The notes under the pieces: model-generated
Databases searched by the model: none
The model's input: the letters and a program-made list of their open reading frames with translations, nothing else
What the model was told of the DNA's origin: nothing
Program-made: the position numbers and the translations under genes
In this document: positions 18,106 through 26,838 of the stretch, in pieces
How the letters are laid out: each line of letters opens with the position of its first letter
Position numbering within the stretch: the first letter of the stretch is position 1
DNA from: Chitinophagaceae bacterium
Lineage (GTDB): Bacteria; Bacteroidota; Bacteroidia; Chitinophagales; Chitinophagaceae
Reading direction: 5' to 3'
Length of the DNA stretch: 64,000 bases
Assembly (NCBI GenBank): GCA_004322425.1
Contig: SCVJ01000004.1
Coordinates: 27,690-91,689, forward strand

Positions 18106-18924
18106 TCAAAAAAGGGTAGTAGAAATTTTTTGACTTGGTAAAAAGGTTCGAAGGTAGATAGTGTCTTTACTAAATTTTTTCAATAATAACTGAGCTTCTT
18201 CCATTTCAGCTGTTGTAAATTGCGATTGATTACAGCGTAATGCTTGCTGAGAAACTATCCAATCTTTTTCGTCGCATTTAATTCGTACAGTTAACCATTC
18301 TTTTTTTACTGTTTTCCAATTTTCGAAAAGCCATTTTATTGTTGGGGTTGAAAAAGTGGATTGAGCTGTTTTATGTTCAGTTGGAATGCCGGTATAAAAT
18401 AATTGTTGAGGCCAAGAGGATTTTCCGGATTGAAAAATTTCAGAAACAATATTATGAACCATTCGATGATCGGTATGCCCATAGCCACCTTCAGGCCCCC
18501 AAGTGATGACAGCATCGGGTTTTATTTTTTCAAATAAATTCAAAAGTAAAAAACTTAAATCAGCACTAGAAGTGCTATTGGCTAATGTACCATCATTGAA
18601 TTCAAGAAAAATAGGGGGCTGTATTTTTAATGTTTGAGCAGTACAAATCAATTCTGCTTTTCTTGTTTTTGCTAATGAATCGCCGGCAGGAATTCCTGCA
18701 TGTTCTTTAATTCCTTTATTGCCATTGGTGGCTACTACTAAGTAAACTAAATATCCTTTTCTTGCATAATTCGATAATAAAGGTGCGATATTGGCCTCGT
18801 CGTCAGCATGTGCAAATACAGCCATTATAATTTTAGGTGAGTGGCTTTGACTTTTTTTTGTGAAATAGGTATCATTTCCGAAAAATAAAAATAATAAAGA
18901 AAATAAAATCAACTTAATTGACAT
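18106..18924 (-). CDS. Exported PIG-L/LmbE-family deacetylase
   Basis: A 272-residue zinc deacetylase of the PIG-L fold with an N-terminal hydrophobic segment (IKLILFSLLFLFFG) that should export or anchor it. Metal-site motifs are VFAHADDEANI (the usual AHPDDE with Pro replaced by Ala) and GHTDHRMVH. The family removes acetyl groups from N-acetylglucosamine-containing compounds. Being extracytoplasmic, it is unlikely to be the bacillithiol enzyme, and the window has a separate cytoplasmic BshB1. The substrate is unknown. It is divergent from fbp. Confidence 0.82.
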   Translation of the reverse strand: MSIKLILFSLLFLFFGNDTYFTKKSQSHSPKIIMAVFAHADDEANIAPLLSNYARKGYLVYLVVATNGNKGIKEHAGIPAGDSLAKTRKAELICTAQTLKIQPPIFLEFNDGTLANSTSSADLSFLLLNLFEKIKPDAVITWGPEGGYGHTDHRMVHNIVSEIFQSGKSSWPQQLFYTGIPTEHKTAQSTFSTPTIKWLFENWKTVKKEWLTVRIKCDEKDWIVSQQALRCNQSQFTTAEMEEAQLLLKKFSKDTIYLRTFLPSQKISTTLF

Positions 18925-18959
18925 AAGGGATGTTTTAGTATTTCAGTAAAAATAAAACT

Positions 18960-18967
18960 TACTTTTG
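18960..18967 (+). promoter_or_regulatory. -7 promoter element for the fbp operon
   Basis: TACTTTTG matches TAnnTTTG and lies 26 bases before the fbp ATG, at a plausible promoter distance. Confidence 0.55.
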
Positions 18968-18993
18968 TCCGTACCTACAATAATTAATCAAAA

Positions 18994-20010
18994 ATGAGTA
19001 ATAGAGTAAACAGGCAAGTTTTAACGTTGGATGAATTTACTATTCAGCAAATGCGTAATTACCCGCAAGCTACTGGTGAGCTAAGTAATTTACTGCGTGA
19101 TATTGGTCTTGCTGCAAAAAGAGTAAATGTAGAAGTTAACAAAGCAGGATTAGTGGATATTTTGGGTGATTTTGGTACTGTTAATATTCAAGGAGAGCAA
19201 GTAAAAAAAATGGATGTTTACGCCAACAATCAATTTATTGGTGTCTTAAAACACGGAATAAGTTGTGCTGGATTGGGTAGCGAAGAATTGGAAGACATCG
19301 TAATTTTTAACGACGAAATAAGCAACAACAGTAAATATGTTGTTGTCATCGATCCACTTGATGGCAGTAGTAATATTGATGTGAATGTAACCATTGGAAC
19401 TATTTTTGGTGTGTATAGGAGAGTAACAAAACCAGGCACACCGTGTACAATAGAAGATTTTTTACAGACTGGAAGAAATCAAGTGGCAGCTGGTTACGTT
19501 ATTTATGGATCTTCCACCATGTTGGTTTATGCAACAAAAAGGGGGGTAAATGGATTTACCCTTGATCCAGCCATCGGTGAATTTTGTTTAAGTCATCCAG
19601 ATATTAAATGTCCAGAATCAGGCAAAGTTTATTCTTTGAATTATGGAAACATTTTACAGTTTGGTGAAAAAATAAAAAATTATATAGAGCGTTGTCAAAA
19701 GAAATCAAAAAAGGATGGCGGGCCATACACCCAACGTTATGTTGGAAGTATGGTTGCCGATGTACACAGAAATCTTATTAAAGGAGGAATTTTTATGTAT
19801 CCGGGCACAGTAGATAAACCCAATGGGAAACTCCGACTTTTATACGAATGCAATCCATTTTCATTTATTGTAGAAGTGGCTGGCGGAAAAGCAAGTAATG
19901 GCAAGCAAGCCATTTTAGATATTGTTCCCGATCAATTGCATCAACGAACTCCTTTTTTTATTGGAAGTAAATTAATGATGGAAGAATTTGAATCGTGTAT
20001 GAATTCATAA
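18994..20010 (+). CDS. fbp: Fructose-1,6-bisphosphatase class I
   Basis: A 338-residue class I FBPase, the gluconeogenic step from fructose-1,6-bisphosphate to fructose-6-phosphate. The metal-binding signature VVIDPLDGSSNIDVNVTIGTIFGVYR is complete; RYVGSMVADVHR and GKLRLLYECNPFSFIVEVAGG form the sugar-phosphate pocket. It heads a same-strand run with a GNAT acetyltransferase (3-base gap), an ABC ATPase (9-base gap) and a DinB-fold protein (9-base gap), so the four are probably one transcript. Confidence 0.96.
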   Translation: MSNRVNRQVLTLDEFTIQQMRNYPQATGELSNLLRDIGLAAKRVNVEVNKAGLVDILGDFGTVNIQGEQVKKMDVYANNQFIGVLKHGISCAGLGSEELEDIVIFNDEISNNSKYVVVIDPLDGSSNIDVNVTIGTIFGVYRRVTKPGTPCTIEDFLQTGRNQVAAGYVIYGSSTMLVYATKRGVNGFTLDPAIGEFCLSHPDIKCPESGKVYSLNYGNILQFGEKIKNYIERCQKKSKKDGGPYTQRYVGSMVADVHRNLIKGGIFMYPGTVDKPNGKLRLLYECNPFSFIVEVAGGKASNGKQAILDIVPDQLHQRTPFFIGSKLMMEEFESCMNS

Positions 20011-20013
20011 AGA

Positions 20014-20469
20014 ATGGTTGAAATAATTGAATATGAAGAAAAGTATTTCCAGGACTTTAAAAAATTGAATTTAGAGTGGCTGGACAAATATCAATTAACG
20101 GAGAGTCATGATTTACTCATACTGAACAATCCTCAAAAAATGATTTTAGAAAGAGGCGGATTTATTTGGTTGGCAAAAGCTGAGTATGAAATAATCGGAT
20201 CGGCGGCAATTGTAAATGAAGGAGAGGGTATTTTTCAATTAGCAAAATTGTCTGTAACTCAGTCCTGGCAAGGCAATAGAATTGGGCAATTGTTAATTGA
20301 AACTTGTTTGTTAAAAGTAAGAGCAGTTGGAGCAAAGAAAATAGTTCTCTTTTCAAATCACCAATTAACCAAAGCACTTAGTTTGTATAAAAAATATGGA
20401 TTCAAACATATTGAAGTTGTGGAATCACCTTTCTTAACTTCGGATGTAAAAATGGAATTGGTTTTATAA
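20014..20469 (+). CDS. GNAT-family N-acetyltransferase
   Basis: A 151-residue GNAT fold protein. The acetyl-CoA binding block is LAKLSVTQSWQGNRIGQLLIETCL (motif A, with Q-x-x-G-N/R-I-G in place of the usual RxxGxG/A), followed by IVLFSNHQLTKALSLYKKYGF, the typical 'A..lY.k.GF' of motif B. It resembles small-molecule or protein acetyltransferases of the PA4866/ArsN2-like group, but I cannot name a substrate. It starts 3 bases after fbp, so translation may be coupled. A role linked to the downstream thiol-transferase-like gene is possible but speculative. Confidence 0.82.
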   Translation: MVEIIEYEEKYFQDFKKLNLEWLDKYQLTESHDLLILNNPQKMILERGGFIWLAKAEYEIIGSAAIVNEGEGIFQLAKLSVTQSWQGNRIGQLLIETCLLKVRAVGAKKIVLFSNHQLTKALSLYKKYGFKHIEVVESPFLTSDVKMELVL

Positions 20470-20478
20470 ATTAGCATC

Positions 20479-21240
20479 ATGTCAAACAGTATAATTTCAG
20501 TAAATAATCTAGTAAAAAATTACGGCAATTTTCAAGCTGTAAAAGGAATAAATTTTGAAGTTTTTGAAGGAGAGATTTTTGGATTGCTTGGGCCAAATGG
20601 AGCTGGAAAATCAACTACACTTGAAATAATTGAAACACTGAGAACTAAAACGAGTGGAGAAATTTTTGTTAATGGGTATAATATTGACGGGCAGCAGAAT
20701 GAAATTAAAAAAATTATTGGAGTACAATTACAAAGCAGCGGATTTTATCCTTTACTAAACTTAGTTGAACTGATTCAACTCTTTTGTGGATTATACAATC
20801 GAAATGTTGATGCATTGGAATTATTAGAGTTGGTGAATTTAAAAGATAAAGCAACAGCACAAGTAAAACAATTAAGCGGTGGGCAGAAGCAGCGTTTTTC
20901 AATTGCAACAACATTGATCAACAATCCGAAAATTATTTTTTTGGATGAGCCAACTACGGGACTCGATCCCCAAGCACGAAGAAGTCTATGGGGGTTGATT
21001 AAAAATATTCGCGCCAAAGGAACTTCTGTCATTCTTACTACGCATTATATGGATGAAGCCGAAGCACTTTGTGATCGAGTAGCCATTATGGATTTTGGTA
21101 AAATAGTTGCAATGGATTCACCAGATAAATTAATAGACAAGTTGGTTGCTACCGGATTTGAACGTCCAAAGGAAGTAAAAAAAGCAAATTTGGAAGATGT
21201 ATTTATTAATTTAACTGGACATTCATTACGAGAAGATTAA
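20479..21240 (+). CDS. ABC transporter ATP-binding protein (ABC-2/DrrA type)
   Basis: A 253-residue nucleotide-binding subunit with Walker A GPNGAGKST, signature LSGGQKQR, Walker B IIFLDEPTTGLD and switch histidine TTHYMDEAEALCDRV. The ending DVFINLTGHSLRED is the short tail typical of DrrA/ABC-2 export ATPases. No membrane permease gene is adjacent in this window, which is unusual since ABC-2 ATPases are normally paired. Substrate unknown. It lies in the fbp-led operon. Confidence 0.88.
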   Translation: MSNSIISVNNLVKNYGNFQAVKGINFEVFEGEIFGLLGPNGAGKSTTLEIIETLRTKTSGEIFVNGYNIDGQQNEIKKIIGVQLQSSGFYPLLNLVELIQLFCGLYNRNVDALELLELVNLKDKATAQVKQLSGGQKQRFSIATTLINNPKIIFLDEPTTGLDPQARRSLWGLIKNIRAKGTSVILTTHYMDEAEALCDRVAIMDFGKIVAMDSPDKLIDKLVATGFERPKEVKKANLEDVFINLTGHSLRED

Positions 21241-21249
21241 TTTTAACTT

Positions 21250-21789
21250 ATGAGTGATTTAATTGAAAAATTGAAGTATCCACTGGGAAAATTTGTATTA
21301 CAACCCTTTTCGGAAGAGTTAAAAGAGGAAATGTTGAACGAAATTCGAATACTTCCTTCTTTGTTAGAAAATGCAGTTTCTAATTTAGACGAAATTCAAC
21401 TGGATACAGCTTATCGTGAAGGTGGATGGAATGTAAAACAAGTTGTACATCATTTGGCAGATAGTCACATGAACGCCTATTGTCGGTTTAAACTTGCAGT
21501 AACAGAAAATAATCCTACCATAAAACCTTACAGCGAAAAGCTATGGGCCGAACTTAGCGATGTGCAATTGCCAATTAATATTTCAATTACACTTTTATTT
21601 GCGTTGCATCTTCGGTGGCATGAGTTTATGCATTGCTTGACAAAAGAACAATGGGAAAATTGTACTGTCTTCCATCCCGAAAAAAATATGAAAATGAATT
21701 TATGGCTGTTACTTGGAATTTATTCATGGCATGGAAAACATCATGTAGCTCATATAACTTCTTTGAGGGAAAGAATGAGCTGGAATTGA
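21250..21789 (+). CDS. YfiT/BstA-type DinB-fold protein, putative bacillithiol transferase
   Basis: A 179-residue four-helix DinB/YfiT-like protein. The metal-binding histidines are visible in GGWNVKQVVHHLADSH and SWHGKHHVAHI. The opening KYPLGKFV and 'WNVKQVVHHLADSHMNAYCRFKLAVTE' closely follow the YfiT/BstA group, zinc-dependent S-transferases that use bacillithiol in Firmicutes. Because bshC and bshB1 are also in the window, a bacillithiol-conjugating role is reasonable. It is the last gene of the fbp operon and is convergent with folC, with 3 bases between the stops. Confidence 0.8.
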   Translation: MSDLIEKLKYPLGKFVLQPFSEELKEEMLNEIRILPSLLENAVSNLDEIQLDTAYREGGWNVKQVVHHLADSHMNAYCRFKLAVTENNPTIKPYSEKLWAELSDVQLPINISITLLFALHLRWHEFMHCLTKEQWENCTVFHPEKNMKMNLWLLLGIYSWHGKHHVAHITSLRERMSWN

Positions 21790-21792
21790 AAC

Positions 21793-23088
21793 TCAAGTTA
21801 CTTCACCAATTAAATAAACACTTCCGCAAACAAGAATAAGATCTTTGCTTGAAGCTTTGGATTTAGCAGCTTGAATGGCAATATTTACTGAAGTATAAGC
21901 ATCTCCTAATAAATTCAAATTGCTAGCTTTTACTTTCAAATCAATTGATGAAATAGCTCTGGGAGTATTTGCTTGCGTAAAATAATAAGTCGCTTTTTGG
22001 GGCAACATTTGTAGGATTTTGTCAATTTCTTTATCTTTTACAAAGCCAATGACTAAATGCAATTGATGAAAATCAGTTATTTCAATTTGACGAATTAACT
22101 GAATGATTCCATCTTCGTTATGGGCTACATCCAAAATTATGAGTGGATGTTCTTGAATAATTTCCCATCTTCCGTGAAGTCCGGTAATTTTTTTTGTATG
22201 CGATAAACCATGTGCAATTGCTGAGTCGCTAATTTTTATTCCAACTCTATTTAAAGCAGCACAAGATTCTATAACGGTTAACAAATTTTTAGTTTGGTAG
22301 ATTCCTAATAAATCCAACTCGTATAACTTATGATCGGGTTTATTTTTTTCTTCAACTTCTACGGACAATTTATGTTTTTCCCAAGTCCATCCAATTGCGT
22401 TTCTATTTTCAGTTGCGAATATTAATGGAGCATTTTTTTTTGTAGCAATACTTTCGAAAACAGGTTTCGTTTCGGATAAAAATTCACCAATAATTACGGG
22501 AACTTCATTCTTAATGATTCCTGCTTTTTCAAAAGCAATTTTTTCAAGAGTATCACCCAGTAAATTTGTGTGATCCATGCCAATGGATGTAATAATTGAA
22601 AGTTCAGGTGTAATTATATTCGTACTATCTAATCTGCCACCCAATCCAACTTCAATAATCGCTATATCTACTTTTTGTTGTGCAAAATATTCAAACGTCA
22701 TAGCCACCGAAATTTCAAAAAAACTAGGATTGAGTTTTTCTATCAATGGTTTTATTCTTTCTGTAAATTCTATAACAAATTCTTTTGAAACTACTTCACC
22801 GTTAATTTTAATTCGTTCTCTAAAATCTTTTAAATGTGGAGATGTGTGTAATCCTGTTTTGTAACCTGCTGTTTGTAAAATAGAGGCAAGCATGTGGCTA
22901 ACAGAGCCTTTGCCATTGGTTCCCGCTACGTGTATGCTTTTCAATTGCTGCTGAGGATTTCCAAGAAAATTACAGAGTGCTGTAATATTGTTTAAATCAT
23001 TCTTCATTGCCGCGGCGCCTATCCGACTAAACAATGGCAATCGAGAAAAAAGATACTCAATGGTTTGGGAATAAGTGGCGGAAAACAT
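21793..23088 (-). CDS. folC: Folylpolyglutamate synthase/dihydrofolate synthase FolC
   Basis: A 431-residue Mur-ligase-fold enzyme that adds glutamate to dihydropteroate and folates. The ATP loop is VAGTNGKGSVSHMLASIL, followed by GLHTSPHLKDFRERIKING, the diagnostic FolC segment. VGLGGRLDSTNI and SIGMDHTNLLGDTLEKIAFEKAGI are the metal and substrate parts, and ILDVAHNEDGI begins the C-terminal ligase domain. It starts 17 bases after the TonB-like gene on the same strand. Confidence 0.95.
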   Translation of the reverse strand: MFSATYSQTIEYLFSRLPLFSRIGAAAMKNDLNNITALCNFLGNPQQQLKSIHVAGTNGKGSVSHMLASILQTAGYKTGLHTSPHLKDFRERIKINGEVVSKEFVIEFTERIKPLIEKLNPSFFEISVAMTFEYFAQQKVDIAIIEVGLGGRLDSTNIITPELSIITSIGMDHTNLLGDTLEKIAFEKAGIIKNEVPVIIGEFLSETKPVFESIATKKNAPLIFATENRNAIGWTWEKHKLSVEVEEKNKPDHKLYELDLLGIYQTKNLLTVIESCAALNRVGIKISDSAIAHGLSHTKKITGLHGRWEIIQEHPLIILDVAHNEDGIIQLIRQIEITDFHQLHLVIGFVKDKEIDKILQMLPQKATYYFTQANTPRAISSIDLKVKASNLNLLGDAYTSVNIAIQAAKSKASSKDLILVCGSVYLIGEVT

Positions 23089-23105
23089 AGTACTTCTAAA
23101 AAAAG

Positions 23106-23930
23106 TTAATCCTTAAGTTTGAAATTAAATACAACGGTTCCTTTCTGTCCCGATTCGGATTTCTCCAATTTTAATTCAAATGCTCGTCTGCGGGCAATTT
23201 CAATAAGTTTTCTATTGCCAGTTGTAGAACCCCGTGCTTGGTAAGTTGCAGAAACAACTCTTCCACTTGGTTCAGCAATAATATCTACAGCAATTTTTGC
23301 ATTTTCATTAAACTCATCTTCAAAACTTTGATCGGCAATTTGCAAAAATTTAGTTCCAAAATTTTTTCTCGGTCCGGAATAATTGGTGGCACCGGGAGTT
23401 CCGCCAATTACACCTTGATCTCCAGTTCCACTAGTCATTCCTTCGTTGCTTCCCTTCTCATAAGTTGTTGCTCCATTGCCACCATTTCCATTGTCGCCAG
23501 TTATTTTTCCAAGTACGGCCTTTGGTTTTGGAGCTGCCAAAGTTGCAACAGGTTTGTTTTTTACTTTTATAGTTTTATTATCCTTATTAATCTTACTGGC
23601 CACAGGTTTTGTAGCAACAGGCTTTTTAATGACGGGAGCTTCTTTGTCATCAGTTTCAAATTTTTTTGCTTCATCTTTTTCTATTGCAATAGGAGCAGCG
23701 TTTGTATTGAAGTTTTGCTCACTGGGTTCACTGGGTATTTGAGGTTGGTCATTCCCAAATCCAAGTTCATCATTGCCCAAATTAACTTCAATAAAGTCAT
23801 TTTGAGCAAACACTTCTATTTCGGGTAGCGGCCATTTTAAATAAATGAACGATAAAAATAAAAGCAGTGTTGCAAACAAAGTTATAAGTAACGCCTTCGT
23901 ATTTTTTGTTCTTTCAAATTGAGTAACCAC
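23106..23930 (-). CDS. TonB-like energy-transducer protein
   Basis: A 274-residue protein with a single N-terminal membrane helix (LLITLFATLLLFLSFIYL), a Pro/Lys/Ala-rich linker (VIKKPVATKPVASKINKDNK, KPVATLAAPKPKAVLG) and a Gly/Asn-rich stretch, ending in an approximately 70-residue domain (VDIIAEPSGRVVSATYQ...GTVVFNFKLKD) with the TonB C-terminal pattern. Such proteins link proton-motive force captured by ExbB/ExbD to outer-membrane receptors. Neither exbB nor exbD is next to it; folC follows. It may be one of several TonB paralogues. The functional call is by architecture. Confidence 0.65.
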   Translation of the reverse strand: MVTQFERTKNTKALLITLFATLLLFLSFIYLKWPLPEIEVFAQNDFIEVNLGNDELGFGNDQPQIPSEPSEQNFNTNAAPIAIEKDEAKKFETDDKEAPVIKKPVATKPVASKINKDNKTIKVKNKPVATLAAPKPKAVLGKITGDNGNGGNGATTYEKGSNEGMTSGTGDQGVIGGTPGATNYSGPRKNFGTKFLQIADQSFEDEFNENAKIAVDIIAEPSGRVVSATYQARGSTTGNRKLIEIARRRAFELKLEKSESGQKGTVVFNFKLKD

Positions 23931-23951
23931 TGAATTGAATTTTTTACTCTA

Positions 23952-23959
23952 CAAATTTA
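23952..23959 (-). promoter_or_regulatory. -7 promoter element for the TonB-like gene and folC
   Basis: The minus strand reads TAAATTTG, a TAnnTTTG match, 21 bases upstream of the start codon. Confidence 0.45.
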
Positions 23960-24027
23960 GAGAACTATTTTATTAAGTAATAAGCTTTATTGTTAAAAAG
24001 AATGGATTTTCTGGTATGAAAAGATAC

Positions 24028-24948
24028 TCAATTGGATTTGGCCTTCTGCTGAAAATTAGCCAACAGGATTCCAGAAAAAACTAAAATCATGCTGATGATA
24101 TGTGTTTTTGTAAATGTTTCATTTAGGATTATCACAGCTTCTAGCGTACTGAAAATAGGAATGAGGTTTCCAAACAAAGCTGTTCTTCCCGAACCTAATC
24201 GGGCAATTGCCGAATTCCAAAGTAAAAAACAAATAACGGAAGCGCCCAAACCAAGATAAAGTATGATGTAAACTAATTTACTATTCCACAAAATATTTGA
24301 CGATTGTGATGCTTCCCAAAAATAAAAGGGTAGGAGCATCAAGGTTCCCATCAAGAAAATAATAAATAAAAAATTAGGAGGTGATATTCCGGTTGGTTTA
24401 TTTTTTGCCATTGTGTTATAAATAGCAAAACAAAAAGCAGCTACTAAAATCCACATATCACCTTTTGAAAATTGAAAATTTAAAAGATTTTGGAAACTTC
24501 CTTTCGATAAAAGAAATAGGATTCCTGAAATACATAATATTATTCCACCCACTTTCATTCCATTAACTTTTTCTTTAAGAAAAATTCGAGCTAAAATAAT
24601 GGACATAATAGGCGAGGAGGTGGTTCCAATAAGTGCCAGATTGATGGCAGTGCTGTAATTCCCACCGATATAAACAAAAGTGTTGAATAAGGCAATACCG
24701 AAAAATGAAATCCCGGACAAGTAAAAAAATGATTTTTTAATAGCTTTACATTCTTTGATTACACTTTTTAATACGAAAGGGAAAAGTAGTGCTGTAGCAC
24801 AAAGCCACCGAAAAAAAGAAAGACTAATGGGAGGGATGTCGTTGATAACGCCACGAGCCACAATAAAATTCCCCGACCAAATAAAAGTGGCTAGGATAGC
24901 CAACATGATTCCAATGGATATTTTATTGGATGATGAAGTATCAGACAT
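24028..24948 (-). CDS. EamA/DMT-family transporter
   Basis: A 306-residue drug/metabolite transporter with about ten membrane helices in two EamA repeats. The first repeat begins ISIGIMLAILATFIWSGNFIVARG and contains the family's 'P..l...R' element (PPISLSFFRWLCA). The second repeat begins KGDMWILVAAFCFAIYNTMAKN. Relatives export amino acids or metabolites, but no substrate can be predicted. It lies 29 bases downstream of the radical SAM gene on the same strand, so the two may be co-transcribed. Confidence 0.85.
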   Translation of the reverse strand: MSDTSSSNKISIGIMLAILATFIWSGNFIVARGVINDIPPISLSFFRWLCATALLFPFVLKSVIKECKAIKKSFFYLSGISFFGIALFNTFVYIGGNYSTAINLALIGTTSSPIMSIILARIFLKEKVNGMKVGGIILCISGILFLLSKGSFQNLLNFQFSKGDMWILVAAFCFAIYNTMAKNKPTGISPPNFLFIIFLMGTLMLLPFYFWEASQSSNILWNSKLVYIILYLGLGASVICFLLWNSAIARLGSGRTALFGNLIPIFSTLEAVIILNETFTKTHIISMILVFSGILLANFQQKAKSN

Positions 24949-24977
24949 TGGGTTAATTTTTTTGAAAACGAAAATGT

Positions 24978-26276
24978 TTAGTTTGCAAAATCCAATTCAA
25001 AGTTTCCTTTTATTCGTTCGATGGGTGGATTGAAGTACCCAAATTTTAAATGAGGAAATTCATTTCGAATGTTTTGCAATAATTTATTAACACCCATACA
25101 TTCACCCGTTTCTGTAACGCCAATTTTTCCAAGATACCAATCGGGATCGATATTGAAGTTTCGCCATTGAATCATATTCAAATCAGTATCTAAAATAAAT
25201 TTGCGTAGTGCTTCATATTCTTCAAGGCTATCTGTCATACCGGGAAATACAAAATAATTTATAGAAGCCCATCCACCAAAACTTCGAACTACTTTAATAC
25301 ATTCTGCCAATGCTTCAAAAGAATAATTATTGGGACGATAATATGCTTCATAAATATTTTTTCGAACTGAATTTGTACTTACTCGAATTGAGTTTAATCC
25401 GGTTTCACATAAAACTTTTACAGCCTCTGGATTTGAGCCATTTGTATTTATGTTGATTGATCCTTTGGTAGTATGTTTTCTTATTTCTAAAATCGAATCA
25501 CGAATTGTTTCCCACATTAAAAGGGGTTCGCCTTCGCAACCTTGTCCAAAACTAACGACAGGAAATGGAGCTGTTTCTAGATGAGGAACAGTAAACTCAA
25601 CAATTTCTTCTGCTCTTGGTTTAAATGTTAATCTATCTTGAGTGGAAGTAATTGTTTCTTCTTGAGGTTGAAAAGAAATACATCCCAAACAATTGGCATT
25701 GCAAGCCGGAGAAACGGGAATGGGGCATTCCCATCTACCCAAAGAAAAATTTCGAGCGGCAGGACAATGATAAGTTTGACAACAATTATTCATTAAATGT
25801 TGCACCAATCTATTTTGCGGATACGCATTCAATAATTTTTCAGTTCCGATATTAATTTTTTGTTGATCGTAGCCAGAACTTTCTTGACGAATATCTTTTT
25901 CAATGCGAATGGCCGGGACATAAAATTTATTATTGAACCAACCAGCTGCTGTATAGCAAAATAATGGAAGTGTTGGTGCCTGTTTTGTCGACTCATAAGC
26001 AGCAAGATAAAACCCAGTATGCGCAGGAGGAATAAAAGCCGCTACAGCCCAGCCTTTTTCACACAAACGCATGTCGCCAGTTTTTAGATCTATTCCAATT
26101 GCCTTTCGTTCTGGTAATTCGTATAATGAACCACCATCTGGGAGTTCCATCCAATCGATCAAATCAATTGGAACAGCGTCCCAACCGGATCTGCCGGTTG
26201 CCAAAAGAGTAGTGTCTTCAAAAATATTACCCTTGCCATCTGAATAAAGAAGAAAGGGTGACGTAGTAAGAATCAT
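24978..26276 (-). CDS. Radical SAM protein of unknown function
   Basis: A 432-residue protein. The SAM-cluster motif is CNANCLGC (C192, C196, C199), preceded by an approximately 160-residue N-terminal region rich in aromatic residues and by four clustered cysteines (C165, C166, C171, C184) in NNCCQTYHCPAARNFSLGRWEC. The barrel shows a GQGCEGEPLL element (the family's 'GEP') and SININTNGSNPEAV. The extra cysteines could hold an auxiliary iron-sulphur cluster. I do not recognise the reaction; nearby genes (EamA exporter, small membrane protein) do not identify it. The first 160 residues match nothing I know. Confidence 0.8.
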   Translation of the reverse strand: MILTTSPFLLYSDGKGNIFEDTTLLATGRSGWDAVPIDLIDWMELPDGGSLYELPERKAIGIDLKTGDMRLCEKGWAVAAFIPPAHTGFYLAAYESTKQAPTLPLFCYTAAGWFNNKFYVPAIRIEKDIRQESSGYDQQKINIGTEKLLNAYPQNRLVQHLMNNCCQTYHCPAARNFSLGRWECPIPVSPACNANCLGCISFQPQEETITSTQDRLTFKPRAEEIVEFTVPHLETAPFPVVSFGQGCEGEPLLMWETIRDSILEIRKHTTKGSININTNGSNPEAVKVLCETGLNSIRVSTNSVRKNIYEAYYRPNNYSFEALAECIKVVRSFGGWASINYFVFPGMTDSLEEYEALRKFILDTDLNMIQWRNFNIDPDWYLGKIGVTETGECMGVNKLLQNIRNEFPHLKFGYFNPPIERIKGNFELDFAN

Positions 26277-26301
26277 TTTTATTGTCTAATTGGGAAAAAA
26301 G

Positions 26302-26835
26302 TTAGTGCGTAATCTGTTCTTTACAAAATTGATTAAAATCATTTTCATTGATGGAAAAACCATTTTTTGTTTCTAAGATTTCTGATTGTAAAATTTTATT
26401 GTTCTTTAAGTCAATTGTCAACAAACCGTCTTTTAATATCACATTGTCAACTTCAATCCACGAAATTATTTTTACTGGAAAAGATGGGTAGGTAATTTCA
26501 GTTTTAGCGATAATAATTTTCAGTTCTTTCGTCGCCCAAAAAACAAGAAAGATGAAAAGTAGGTTGATGCTTGCTAACCAATAAATGCCGTATGTCAACC
26601 ATACTATTGCGGTGAGTAATATCAAAGCGATGAGTAATTTTTTAGGAGTTGTTTTTTTTGTCAAACTAAAAAATAAAATAGGTAGAACGGTTAATACAAT
26701 GAGGAGTATTTTGTCTGAAGATTTCGCAAATAACATCCATAAAGTGGTAAAAAAATTAACAGTTATAATAACCCTGCCAACAATTCGATATCTTATTTGG
26801 TAATCGTTTTTTATGGAAAGCTCAAAGTTGTACAT
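26302..26835 (-). CDS. Small membrane protein, unknown function
   Basis: A 177-residue protein with two pairs of hydrophobic segments (VIITVNFFTTLWMLFA, KILLIVLTVLPILFFSL, LLIALILLTAIVWLTYGIYWLASINLLFIFLVFW), followed by an approximately 70-residue soluble tail (ELKIIIAKTEITYPSFPVKIISWIEVDNVILKDGLLTIDLK) that resembles a small bacterial PH-like domain. It lies 3 bases downstream of the agmatinase-family gene and 25 bases upstream of the radical SAM gene on the same strand, so all may share a transcript. No function is assigned. Confidence 0.7.
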   Translation of the reverse strand: MYNFELSIKNDYQIRYRIVGRVIITVNFFTTLWMLFAKSSDKILLIVLTVLPILFFSLTKKTTPKKLLIALILLTAIVWLTYGIYWLASINLLFIFLVFWATKELKIIIAKTEITYPSFPVKIISWIEVDNVILKDGLLTIDLKNNKILQSEILETKNGFSINENDFNQFCKEQITH

Positions 26836-26838
26836 GAG

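Noticed and set aside
23238-23828. 196-residue plus-strand ORF opposite the TonB-like gene
   Set aside because: Its codons are the antisense of a low-complexity Pro/Lys/Ala linker; composition is Ser/Phe/Cys-rich and no domain is visible.
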